Of a stretch of 60,279 bases of DNA, positions 37,954 to 48,568 are shown one piece after another. The notes beneath the pieces were generated by a model, which ran no database searches, was not told the DNA's origin, and was given only the letters and a program-made list of their open reading frames with translations. Made by a program: the position numbers and the translations under genes. Location of the stretch: NCBI GenBank assembly GCA_015039365.1, contig WION01000315.1, positions 1 to 60,279 on the forward strand. The letters are read 5' to 3'. The first letter of the stretch is position 1. Each line of letters opens with the position of its first letter. This DNA is from Amanita rubescens. Lineage: Eukaryota; Basidiomycota; Agaricomycetes; Agaricales; Amanitaceae.

Positions 37954-40105
37954 AACCATGTCCTCTCCCATTGATAACCTATCCGCCGCTGCTACCCCAG
38001 CCACTTCAACGGTCGTTGAGGAAACCATCCCTCCGACCCCTTCTAGAGAGGAATCGCCCACGCCATTGCCAATTCCTCCTCCCATCTGTATGTTACATTA
38101 TACGTCCATCGGTACAGAATGGTTCCCTATAATTCCTTCTGACGAGGAATTCATATCACGAGATGAAGATTCTTTATCTTCTAACTCATCTTATACCTTC
38201 CCACCATCGAACGCTTCTACGATAGAAGAACTAATGCGAAACGTCACAGATATGGGGAACGCTATTCCCCCTAATACTCCTGTGTCACTTGAGATGCAGG
38301 AAATGGTAGCTCAAGTATTCGCCACCAGAGACCAAATGGTCATCACTTACGCACGCGGACCACGTCCCGATACTACTCCTGAAGATATCCGGATCATGCG
38401 AGAAGGACTACTTATGTTCAACACCACCGCCTTTACTATGGGAATTCCTCCCATTGACGAAGAACTCGTAGACAACTACCTTGAAAGAGCAAGGACCATT
38501 GCCGCCACTAATGCTGCAACCACTGCCGCCATCTCTGCTGCCACTAATGCTGTCGCCGCCGAACTTGATGTTGTCACCGCTAACGCCATCACCGACGACG
38601 AGATCAATGAAAGACTCGTCAATCCCATCTCGATTCCTATTGTCTTCCCAGAAGACACCCCATCGCCAAGGCCCCTTTACACCCCGTTGGATCTAATGAG
38701 GGAAACCCATGCTCGATCCATGAGCCCGGTGCCTAGACTTCCTGCCGAAGGACCCATTCCTAGGTTTCTATTTCAGCACGCTTCTGTCAATGACGACAAT
38801 TTCAACGTACCCGCACCCGACATTCCCGCCATAAACGTCATCTTGACGCATTACGCCATCCCCTCCTTCGTCGATCCGATAATTCGACGAGCCTTTTACA
38901 GAATTTGGACGTTGTTCACGTCCTGGACCTTTGCCAACAACTATCTGTTCATCTTGAATAGATATGTTCGCCCTGATCTGATGGCCCTCGTCAACGTCAT
39001 CATTAATCTCACCCGTCGGTTCCGAGAACCGCAACGCAACCGCTGGATCACTTTGATGATCTGGAATAATATTCATTGGTTTTGTGATCTACGAGGAGAT
39101 GTATACCTCGAGGAAGCAACCCGTCTCACCACTGCCGGACATCGTCATCATTTCATCCAACCAACATGACAGCCCGCTTTAGACACCGGCATGGCCTGGA
39201 TGCACGGACGTCCTGTATTTCCCTGCACTCCCGTTAATGCTACATTCGAACGAATTCAAACCCTTAGTGACCGTCTCAACCCAATGATGACTCCTGATGG
39301 TTGGGATGTGACTATATTACGACAACTACAAACGACGATTAACAATCTCGTATGGAGACATGATCGTAACCCTAATAGACCCAATACCAATAACGAATAT
39401 CAAGACGCCGCCGTTATCGCACTTCAAACAGGACATACAATTGAAGGACACGATGTCCCTATCCCTGAAAACCCGACACGCCGCACTATCTTTCATCTAC
39501 ACGGACCCGATCCCTCAGCTGAACGGTTAGTATCATTTGAACCGAATAACCTAGCCTTCGACGGAGAAGATATTCCTGGAACCCAAGGCTGTTACATGTG
39601 CGGAGGTCCACACCACACCACTGAACACCATCAACGAAGAGAAATGCGTCGAGGACCAGTGCATGAAGAAACACCCCCTCCCGCTTATCCGGATGCTGTA
39701 TTTCAACCGCCACTGCCCACACCATTCGAACAAATCCCCGAACGACGAATGGCTGCCGCTTCACCGGTTACCAGTATTGATTCCGCCCAACTCGAGCAAG
39801 GCGAACCTTCCCCACTTATTGAAAGAAGACGACGAGGAACAAATACTCGTCCTCCGAGTAACCGTTTTACTCCCAACTCTACCGGACCCCCACCATCACG
39901 ACGAAACCTTGGAAATCGTCGAGGCCAATCAACACGAGGACAGTTACGTCCTGTCGCCACTATGACTGCTTCCAATACACGAGAAGAGCGATCGACTCTT
40001 CAAGAACGTCTTACCGATAACCGTCGTCGCCGTCGTCACCCTTGGCAAGGAAACGAAGACTCTTACACCTATGACAGTGACGCCGAACACAATCGTGACA
40101 CATAG
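37898..40105 (+). CDS. ORF3: extra frame after pol, one in-frame UGA
   Basis: One frame of 736 codons interrupted only by TGA at 39167-39169 (context ACA TGA CAG). The upstream half (423 residues from 37898, or from ATG 37958 five bases past the pol stop) is acidic and Pro/Ser-rich, has an Ala/Thr-rich middle (ATTAAISAATNAVAAEL) and an aromatic block (FYRIWTLFTSWTFANNYLFI). The downstream half (ATG 39191) contains CYMCGGPHHTTEHH, a zinc-knuckle-like CX2CX4HX4H, then a basic Arg-rich tail. The position is that of env, but no signal peptide or convincing membrane anchor is visible. The zinc motif and basic tail suggest nucleic-acid binding. I recognise no family. Confidence 0.6.
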
Positions 40106-40150
40106 TTACAAATTATTTCAATATTCGGTGAATATTGGACTTCGTATGTA

Positions 40151-40162
40151 GGAGAAGGGCTA
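40151..40162 (+). other. Polypurine tract of outer element
   Basis: GGAGAAGGGC followed by TA and the 3' LTR at 40163. A typical plus-strand primer. Confidence 0.7.
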
Positions 40163-40585
40163 TGTTACAAACGTATGTCATGGCCTATCTTTTTCTTATC
40201 TTATCATCTCTCCTATGTTGTTATTTGCATATGCGTTCCTTCCGGAACGTTTATCGTTTATCATATGCCAATTACCTTTATCACATGCATGTTCGTTTTC
40301 ACATGTTAACCGTTTCATTATCACATGCAACCGTTTTCATTATCACATGCATATATACTTACCATATTTGCGTATGTACTCTGTACTATATAAATCACGC
40401 AAATATACGACTAGACCTCAGTCTAGTTTTAACAGTCAAAATCTGTCTCGTTATCGTCTAAGCTCCCTTGAGGACTTATCCGATAACACTCCTATTTCTT
40501 TGAACGTTCTTAAGTGCCGGAACTCCCTTGAGGAACCTACGGTACCTGATAGGCTTGACTTATCAGTGAACGAACAAACGTAACA
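40163..40585 (+). repeat. 3' LTR of outer element
   Basis: 423 bases, differing from the 5' LTR by about ten small changes, several of them clustered near 40488-40497. The TATA box and the 11-base self-primer are retained. Confidence 0.95.
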
Positions 40586-41460
40586 ATAACCATAACCATA
40601 ACCAACCATAGACGCATGCGATGCACCGAATGCTATAGGCAAGTACGCGTCTCCATCGCCTGTTCATCATTCAATGCCTGATACAGGTCCCGCCCACAGC
40701 CCCACATCGATGCACATGGCTGCTGCCTGCATTATGACTGTCAACTTGACACTGCGTAATACCACTGCTTTATTACCCTCCATTGCGGAACGGTGAATAC
40801 TATACGGGCCATTCGTTCAGGCTAGCGATTGACGCTGTGATAAATCATCCGTACAAAAATGTATTCCAGTGTTATTCCAGTGTTACTTTTCACGTACGTG
40901 TAGAATAATGATAATGATAACGATAAAATATGCACGTATGCCTTACCTTTGAGCATCCGACTGAGCATTGAGGTAAAGGTCGTCACGGTAGGTCTCTCAG
41001 GCCTCTATTAACAAATGTTGCGGTATACCCTGTCTCGCGTTTGCGCCAGGATCGTTCTGGTCGCCCCGAGAATTACCGCTTAGCGGGCAGAGCAATATAC
41101 GGGTACGGGGCAACGTAATATATGCCCTGCGGGCAATTTGGTCAGATTTCGTTCGTTTTTTCAATTGATCAATTTATTAACATCGAACATCGATATTAAC
41201 TAACTAACTACAGAGCTAAGAGCTACACGTACAGTGCGGCTACTCACTAAGAGCTGGGCAGGTACCTCAGTACGGGCATTGCAAGCACATCATGATATCC
41301 AATCACCGCAACCAACCGACCCTTTAATCCAATTACAACCAACCAAACCAACCAACCAATTACATCGCGATGCCAGCAGGAACTGGGATCCAGCCTCAAA
41401 GACGGAACCGGATTCATATAAGTAGGGATACATCATCCCTGCGACTCATTGACCCCTACT
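40586..41460. other. Intergenic with short tandem tetramers/hexamers
   Basis: It begins with about three copies of ATAACC directly after the LTR. AACC/ACCA-type repeats lie near 41336-41362. No gene is supported. The 3' end should hold the promoter of the SNF2-family gene. Confidence 0.4.
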
Positions 41461-44400
41461 ATGCCATCCGACACGTACATCCAACTGATAACTATACTCC
41501 TGAACCACTCATGGAAAGGCGATGGCACCGAGCCTACCTACCCCTATGACGACCCAGATGTCAACGCCAAACTTGGCATAAAGCGGGAGCACGGTAGCAT
41601 TGTACGCACCGATTATCCCGTTCGAGTTCTGGTGGATGACAGGCTCTCTTTCGGCGAGTACATAAGTGCCTGTAACAACTCTACGGAGGTCCAGATCAAG
41701 GCAGGCGTGGGCTCCGCGAATGGCATGGGAGCATGGCAGAAGCTCTGCAAGGACGCTATTTTCCCTGCCTTTAACAAGGAGATCGAGCGGCAACTAATGG
41801 AGGCTGGGGTCCACCCCCAGCAGACACTGGAGAGAACTAATGATGGATGGCGCGACTGTGCCTCCCAGACACAGGGCATCGGTCGCGTTATAGCTGAGGA
41901 AATTTTTGGTGAAACTGTGGTCGAGGAATTCTCCGGCTTCCTCCACAACAGGGCAAGCGCTCTGGTGGACACCGCTGTTGTCCATAATCTGGACCGGCTG
42001 CGGAGAGCGCACACCCGTGCAGTGAAGAGGCTCCCTGAATCACAAAGGGAGTTGGATGAGGCGATGAAAAGTAAGCACCGGCATGTATCTTCATAGGATT
42101 TGACGTTGACAACATGAGTAGAAATTAATGACGAAGAAACTGTGGCTCTAGCCGACATTCGACATGCTATAAAGCAGCTGGACAAGTTCAAACAGCAAAC
42201 GACATTTTTGCCAAATGCTCGTGCAGCAGCAGCCGTCCATCAAGCCACAATACAATCCCTATTAATCAAACTGGGAATGGAGGAGAAGGGCATCGACATA
42301 AGCAAGGAGCATCAACCAGCAGGTGGGTTCCATCCATCCATCTATGTTGCATCTATGTTGATACGCGCTTTTAACCATCCTATTCAGCGGTAAAAGCAAG
42401 AAAACGGGCGTCGCAGAAAAAGATTGTCAATGCTGATCTGGCACGACCGGAAGAGGTTCGAGAAACAATCTCACTCTATACTCATTACTTCGAGAGGGAT
42501 GGGGTTGACCTGCCCTTTGCCAGTGGAGGGGGACTCACCACATGGGATGCACTGGTAGAGGATCTTGGCGACATGGGAGTCGACACGATGAAGGGAAAGA
42601 CAGCAGATGAGCTGTCGAACCTACTGGGATTTTTGAACGCTCGACCAGTCAACTGGAATAGCTACCGAGCCGCGAATAACCTGGTTTCACCATGGGATAG
42701 CACAGTCCCGAAGCACGTTTTGGAAAGGTTTGATAAGGGGGGGCCTGATATGATGGCCATTGAATTGCTGTGGCATCAGCTGTGCGGCGTTGCAGCGATC
42801 GTCGACAGGATCTGGACGGCGGAAATAACGCCTGATGTACACGGCGTCTTGCTTGCAGATGATGTGGGCGTAGGAAAGACAGCGCAGGTTATGGCATCCA
42901 TCTCATTTATCCAGCTGGTTTTCCAGTCAGAGGCACAGGAACAGCTTCGCCCTCCGATCATCAGTATGCCTTCCTACCTGCTTCTGTGCATCAATTGCTG
43001 ACCACATGTGTATAGAGGATCGCCCACACTTCATGGGTAATGGCCGCGTTCCCAATCTACCCCACGCCATAGTTATCCCCAACTCTCTGGTTGACCAATG
43101 GCGCCGAGAGCTCAAAACATTCTTCAAGCCCCATTCGTTGGACATCTTCCAGCTGCCAACCATCGCCACCGAGCTTCAAACATATTTTACTGCTCCAGAT
43201 GGCGCTTGGAAAAAGTCACACCATCCCCCCATGTTCCGAATCGTACTAATTCCTCACTCGGTGCGTATTGTTCACACAATCGCAACTACGCACTAGCTGA
43301 AAAAAAAAACTAACCCAAAAGGTATTTAACACGCTCGCTGGAAAAACTTATGACTGCAGTAAATCATCGATGCATCGTAATGCTATCGACAAATCCCGCA
43401 AAATAAAGGCGAATCCCCCCGACTTTTCCGGCATGAAATGGGCGTCAGCATGGATAGATGAAGCGCACGAATTCCGTGGGCCTCATCGTGGCTTCGTTGG
43501 AAGCGTCCATCTTCGAAGGCAGTCAGCAATGATGTCTTGCTGTACTGCGACTCCATTGTACACAAAACCCTTGGTGCGTATTCTGCCCAACTGAACCGGA
43601 CGTCATGACTGATGACCAACGACACAACACAACAGGACGTGATCAACCTAGGACGGATCATTGGAATCCCTGCGCTGTGTGGCACAGATGGGCAAGAATT
43701 GGAGAGAAGCGGAGCGCGAGACCTCACTCGGGCAAAACGGATACTGACTCCAGAAGACAGGCAAGAAATGCGGTTTGCCCACCAGCAATTGCTGCTAGGC
43801 GTGGGAGACGTTAAAACGCCTCATGCGGCAGAAACCATTAGGAGGGTCCAGGTTGACATGGTCAAGGACATCCAGGCGAAATTCAGTGGCTCCATTATTC
43901 GACGAACCATAAACTCTAAACGACCGGATGGGACGTCCCTCAACGACCAGCTTCCCCCTTACGTCTCGCACGTACTTCCGGTCGAGCTACAGGAGTGGGA
44001 AATGGAGGTGCTGAACGACTCGTTTGAAAGTATAATGCAGCGAAAGCGGAACACGACGTTTATCGAGTTCTCTAATGAGGTAAGCCCACAATGGCAGGTT
44101 TGGCCAGACGGAGATCTGACAATTAAAACAGAGCTTTTATATCTACTACAGGCTGAATCTGGTATATCCTGACAACCATCCATCCGGTGAACGATTTCCC
44201 AAGTTTACATCGATGGACGAATGGGAAAAACGACCCGGAACGAAGCTATTGGCCCTTATGCGGCTACTTCGGCATCTCCTCAACGACGACGCTGCAAAAC
44301 CACCAGTGGTGAACGACGGTGTCATCGTCTACCCACCCCTCCCTGATGGACAAGCTACCTCACAACAACGGAAAATACTCGTTTATTATGAGTATCCAAT

Positions 44401-46224
44401 GTCAACGGCCACCGTACAGTCGGTGATGGGGCTTTACGGGGTCACTCCCTTTATCATAAACGGTGACATGAGGACGAAGGATAGAGACGAAGCCGTACAG
44501 GAATTCGTTCATACGAAAGATCCAGCACGACGCGTGCTTCTATTTTCATCGGTTGGGGCAGCCGGACTCAACCTGGCCTGTGCTGACACGGTAATCCTAT
44601 TTGTAAGCAAAAGTCCTTCCTTCCATTAGCCTGTTAAACTGACATAAAACCTGTTATAAAGGACACCGTCTGGTCCCAACAATCAGTGGTGCAGATTATT
44701 GGCCGTGCCCATCGGTATGGACAACAGCAGATTGTCAATGTATATAAGCTGCTGGCGGTGGGAACAACGGACGTCATCATGGCTTCGCTTGCGAAGGATA
44801 AGGATGTCATGCTCCAGGCTTTAGTAACAAAAACTGAAGCTATGAACCCGGGTACGTCTAACTTACAACCAACCAAATCAGCCAGTGGGCTCATAAATCA
44901 TATTTGTAGACCTCAATAACATGTTTGAGGGGAACCCACAGGACCCCAACGACGATGAGGAAATGGAACAACCAGTGAGCAACGAAGGGAATGAAGGGGG
45001 GAAGGGGAAGGGGAAGGGGAAGGGGAAGGGGAAGGGGAAGGGGAAGGGGAAGGGGAAGGGGAAGGGGAAGGAGCAGCAGACAGGTGGTGCGTCTAAACGG
45101 CTGACTTATTTTTATGGCACTCATACATTGTTGGCAAAGCTACCTCTTTAGGACAGACCGGTCAACGGAAGGGGAAGAAGGCTACGCAACCGGATACACC
45201 TGGCGGTTCTCAACAGGATGAAGGGGGGCCCGACAAGATGGCGTCAGGTTCCTCAATGGGACAGAGAGGCAATACGGCATCGGCTGCTGCTAGTACCTCG
45301 GGTCGGAAAAAGGGAAAGAAAGCTGCAAAGGGGCCAGGCAATGTAGCTTCGGGTTCCTCAATGACACTTCTGGGGCAGACAAACAAGGCTGCATCGACTG
45401 CTCCAAATGACGGCGGCACTCGCTCGAACGATCCGGCTGGGACGGACGCGGGTGCAGAAGGCTCGTTCCCAGAATCTGACATCAGAGAACCAGATGGGGC
45501 TTCAGTCAGAGCCGTCATGGGTCCGGCCGAGCCAGACATCAATATGCCTGAGGATGAAGGCGACTCTCTAGTGAACGATTCGTCCAAGATGGACGCTGGT
45601 ACAGAAGGCTCGTTCCCAGACTCTGGCATCAGAGAACCAGATGGGGCCTCAGTCAGAGCCGTCATGGGTCCGGCCGAGCCAGACATCAATATGCCTGAGG
45701 ATGAAGGCGACTCTCTAGTGAACGATTCGTCCAGGATGGACGCTGGTATAGAAGGCTCGTTTCCGGACCCTGGCATCAGAGAACCAGATGGGGCCTCAGT
45801 CAGAGCCGTCATGCGTTCGGCCGAGCCGGACATCGATATGCCTGAGGTCAAACGAAACCCGGACTGCTCACCTGAGGATTGGGGGGATATTCGGATGTCC
45901 GATGATACCATGGCATATATAGGAAAAGCAGCTGATGAGTTATCTGAAGCGATATCCAGTCGCCTGGTAAAAACACATTTGAACACAGCCCCATCCTCAG
46001 CAACCTACGATTTCCATCCACAGAAGAAACGTCCACCCTCCTCATCTCTGTCTCCCCAGCGTCCCCCGAAGGCCCAGCGACGTGGGCAGCTGCCCACTTG
46101 CGGTGATGAAGAAAATAGCGACGAAAACCCGTCAACCCAGCGGATCAACTTCAAAAGCCAAATTGCTCCGCCAAAAAACCAGGTAACCCGCACATATACT
46201 GGCAGGAACCGTCGAAAGGAGTGA
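41461..46224 (+). CDS. SNF2-family ATPase with repetitive C-terminus
   Basis: Ten exons (41461-42070, 42122-42322, 42388-42963, 43016-43260, 43322-43573, 43636-44079, 44132-44602, 44662-44851, 44910-45083, 45152-46224) join in phase to 1411 residues. SNF2 helicase motifs: ADDVGVGKTAQV (Walker A, motif I), WIDEAHEFRG (DEAH, motif II), CCTATPLYTKP (motif III), RRVLLFSSVGAAGLNLACADTV (motif V) and IIGRAHRYGQQQIVNVYKLL (motif VI). Such ATPases move nucleosomes or strip proteins from DNA. The N-terminal 450 residues are unassigned. The C-terminus has a GK dipeptide repeat, three 49-residue repeats and a basic tail, probably disordered. It is close to Rad5/RAD16-like proteins found in many copies in agaricomycetes, but I see no RING. 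All frames are intact. Confidence 0.9.
44997..45070 (+). repeat. GGGGAA hexanucleotide array
   Basis: About twelve near-perfect copies of GGGGAA inside exon 9, encoding alternating Gly-Lys. Runs of four G spaced by two A can form stacked G-quadruplexes, and the length is likely to vary between strains. Confidence 0.9.
45451..45891 (+). repeat. Three 147-base in-frame repeats
   Basis: Units start at 45451, 45598 and 45745, 49 codons each. Each begins with EGSFP and contains IREPDGASVRAVM and PDI.MPE. Copies 1 and 2 are nearly identical; copy 3 has diverged toward its end. They lie in the disordered tail of the SNF2-family protein. Confidence 0.85.
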
Positions 46225-46500
46225 AATGCATCACGACATCACTGCACCCCTTTTAACAGCAAATGGCGCGCATGAACCACTGCCAGCATTTCGTAACGGC
46301 CAGATGGCCAATGCCCCTATGCCATATATACGACGAGATTACGATTCTTATGTCTCACTACAGTACAGTCGTAGCTCAATTCATTGTTGTTGTTTGTAGA
46401 GCAAACACTGGAACGCGTGCTATGTAAACAATATTCCCACGGGTGAACACCTTCCGTCGCCTTTCAATACGCCACGAGTCATTCGATTGTTTTTATGCTT

Positions 46501-47090
46501 CTTCTGCGGCGGTCACCAGCGTTACGGGACGAGCGAGGCGTCTGGTGGATCTACGGTGGCGACCCTGACGTCGTGATTCACTGGTTCTGCTGAGCAACTC
46601 CTGCGACGTCGTTCTCCAATGCCAGCATCGGGCCTTCTTCGTTCTATACCCCCTTCTGCAGCGGTCACCAGCGTTACGGGACGAGCGAGGCGTCTGGTGG
46701 ATCTACGGTGGCGACCCTGACGTCGTGATTCACCGGTTCTGCTGAGCAACTCCTGCGACGTCGTTCTCCAATGCCAGCATCGGGCCTTCTTTTTTCTATG
46801 CTTTCTCTGCAGCAGCAGCAGGCTTCGTTCGTCTTCCTTTTTCTATGCTCCTTCTGCGGTAGTCGTCGGTGTTACAGGACAGGCGAAGCGTCTGGCAGGT
46901 CTACGGTGGCGACCTTGACACTGTGATTCACCAGTTCTGCCGACCAACCCACCCTGCAATGTCGTTCAACAGCAGCTAGCAACAGGTTTTCTTTTTTTAT
47001 TTTTTATGCTCCCTCCGCCGCGGCTGCCGGTGCTACTGGACGAATGGAGCGTCTGGCGCTTCTGCAGCGACGCCGTCATGCGCCATACCA
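46501..47090. repeat. Tandem repeats of about 152 bases
   Basis: Two nearly identical copies start at 46501 and 46653 (CTTCTGC.GCGGTCACC). Two diverged copies start near 46851 and 47010. Common blocks include GAGGCGTCTGGTGGATCTAC and GACGTCGTTCTCC. Open frames across the copies show no domain, so I take it as non-coding satellite-like DNA or TE debris. Confidence 0.7.
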
Positions 47091-48568
47091 TTCCTTTTTT
47101 TCACAGCGCCCTGCATGTACACAACGTACGCGCACTTACTACTAGAGATTTCATCGTCTACGGTTGTGTTGTCATCTTCAGCCACTGAAGAGGTTGCTCA
47201 GCAGCGCGATGATGGCGCCCGTCCTTGCTTATGCTTCTGGGCTGATTAGAAGCATCGTGTCAATGAATAATTGATTAATTGTAATTGAGGGCCAAAATTG
47301 TAATGAATTGAAATGCAATGCATGAGAGGTTTAGGGACGGCCGAGACCTAAGAATGCAACTAATTATAACGTGTTCCAATGTATTATGACATACGCTCAT
47401 TGCAATACTTTGGAAGGGGGTCCGTATATCCATAATTGTAATGGATTTGAGCCATTCTAAGACACTGCAACACAACTGCCTTCCCGTTGATGCATCAATG
47501 CTGGCACACCCACCGGACGTTGGGTTTGCAAGCCTTGGTCTCTTACAGAGACTCGGCAATATAGGGCTATTATAATTACTGTACGCCGCGAGTCTATTAC
47601 AATGGGGGTGTTTTCTGCAACCGTCGGCCTCGACTCGGTTGTAATGCCACGTCCCACAGCGCGCTGCAAACACGGGTGCATACAACACGCCTCACGTACC
47701 CCACAACGAACGTACACGATACTTTACGCATTCCAAAGACCCGTCATGCACCACGTACGCCCTTGGCACTCTACCACCGTAGAATAGTAAATGAAATGTC
47801 CATTGATGTGCGAATCCAAACTAACATCACCCAACCCGAGCCCGACTTACAACATCACCGTCATGCGACAGCTTGCAACGGTCCAACGCCGAGCATCCAT
47901 AATAATTACAGGTGCCATGAGAACCACGGCGAGTACCGTTTTGAACGTGCTATCGGACTTACTGCCAATACACCTAGCAATCGACAAATGGCGTTACAAG
48001 CCCTGGGCTACCTTGATAGGAATGTAGGTTATCCTGGGCTCTCTGAAAGGGAATACACTTACATTTAACAGTGCAGATGCAAGGCCTGTCAAGGACGCGA
48101 GAAAGCCTCATCAGCGCTGAGACAAGCAAGAAGCATCTGGAGGTGCGCGTTTCAGACCTTAACAGACAGATTCAAGGCAGTGAAGAGAAACCTGCCGCTG
48201 ACTGCAGAATCTCGGCCAAGATACAAGTCACGAGCAGCAACTAGGTCGCAGGACTAAGGTAAGATCGGACTTCTGTAGCCCAGACCGCTGCTTCATTGGG
48301 CGAATATATAGGTCTGCTATCAGCGTTAACCCCTGCGGGCCCTCAGAGAGCGAGCCCAACAGAGGCAAAGAGAGCTTAAGAGAGTTTAAGAGAGCCAAAG
48401 AGAAACTTTGACTAAACAAATTAAATTACATGTCACTGCGTCTATATTGTAAGATTGCAGTGCGACGAAGGGTCAATTTCTAGTAGCTTCCACAAAGCTC
48501 AAAGGGACCCCGAATCAGAGGCTGTGACGTTCGAGTTCACTATTTTTCTTTGTTTGGCCAGTCCTGAC
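47091..48568. other. Intergenic with a small coiled-coil ORF
   Basis: Mostly featureless. At 48076-48243 (plus) a 55-residue frame begins MQGLSRTRESLISAETSKK and reads as a heptad-like coiled coil (HLEVRVSDLNRQIQGSEEK) before losing pattern. It may be a fragment of a larger coiled-coil gene. A short GAGAG-rich tract lies near 48362-48410. No intact gene is supported. Confidence 0.4.

Larger units (their letters stand above)
25559..40585 (+). mobile_element. Ty3/Gypsy chromovirus (outer, older element)
   Basis: LTRs at both ends begin TGTTAC and end GTAACA. Order: LTR, 11-base self-primer site, ATG-free leader with ORF0, gag, -1 frameshift, pol (PR-RT-RH-IN-chromodomain), ORF3, polypurine tract, LTR. 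Length is about 8.4 kb once the minus-strand element at 26158-32748 is removed. The two LTRs differ at roughly ten places by eye (2-3%), so insertion is not recent. The gag and pol frames are nevertheless open. The 5-base flanks do not match (GTGTC on the left, ATAAC on the right), so the outer ends were probably rearranged after insertion. Confidence 0.93.

Noticed and set aside
37898..39169. ORF3 as a retroviral-type envelope gene
   Set aside because: The position fits, but there is no signal peptide, furin-like site, fusion peptide or clear transmembrane anchor.
39167..39169. UGA as a selenocysteine codon
   Set aside because: Fungi of this group are not known to use the selenocysteine system; readthrough or mutation is simpler.
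40135..40583. Open frames of 108 and 122 residues at the outer 3' LTR
   Set aside because: They lie in LTR sequence, occur again in the 5' LTR and have no domain; chance frames in a repeat.
44891..45124. Leu-Pro repeat protein on the minus strand
   Set aside because: It is the antisense of the GGGGAA array that encodes Gly-Lys in exon 9.
45210..45986. 258-residue minus-strand frame over the SNF2 tail repeats
   Set aside because: It is a shadow of the plus-strand 49-codon repeats; the plus strand joins in phase to ten exons with helicase motifs.
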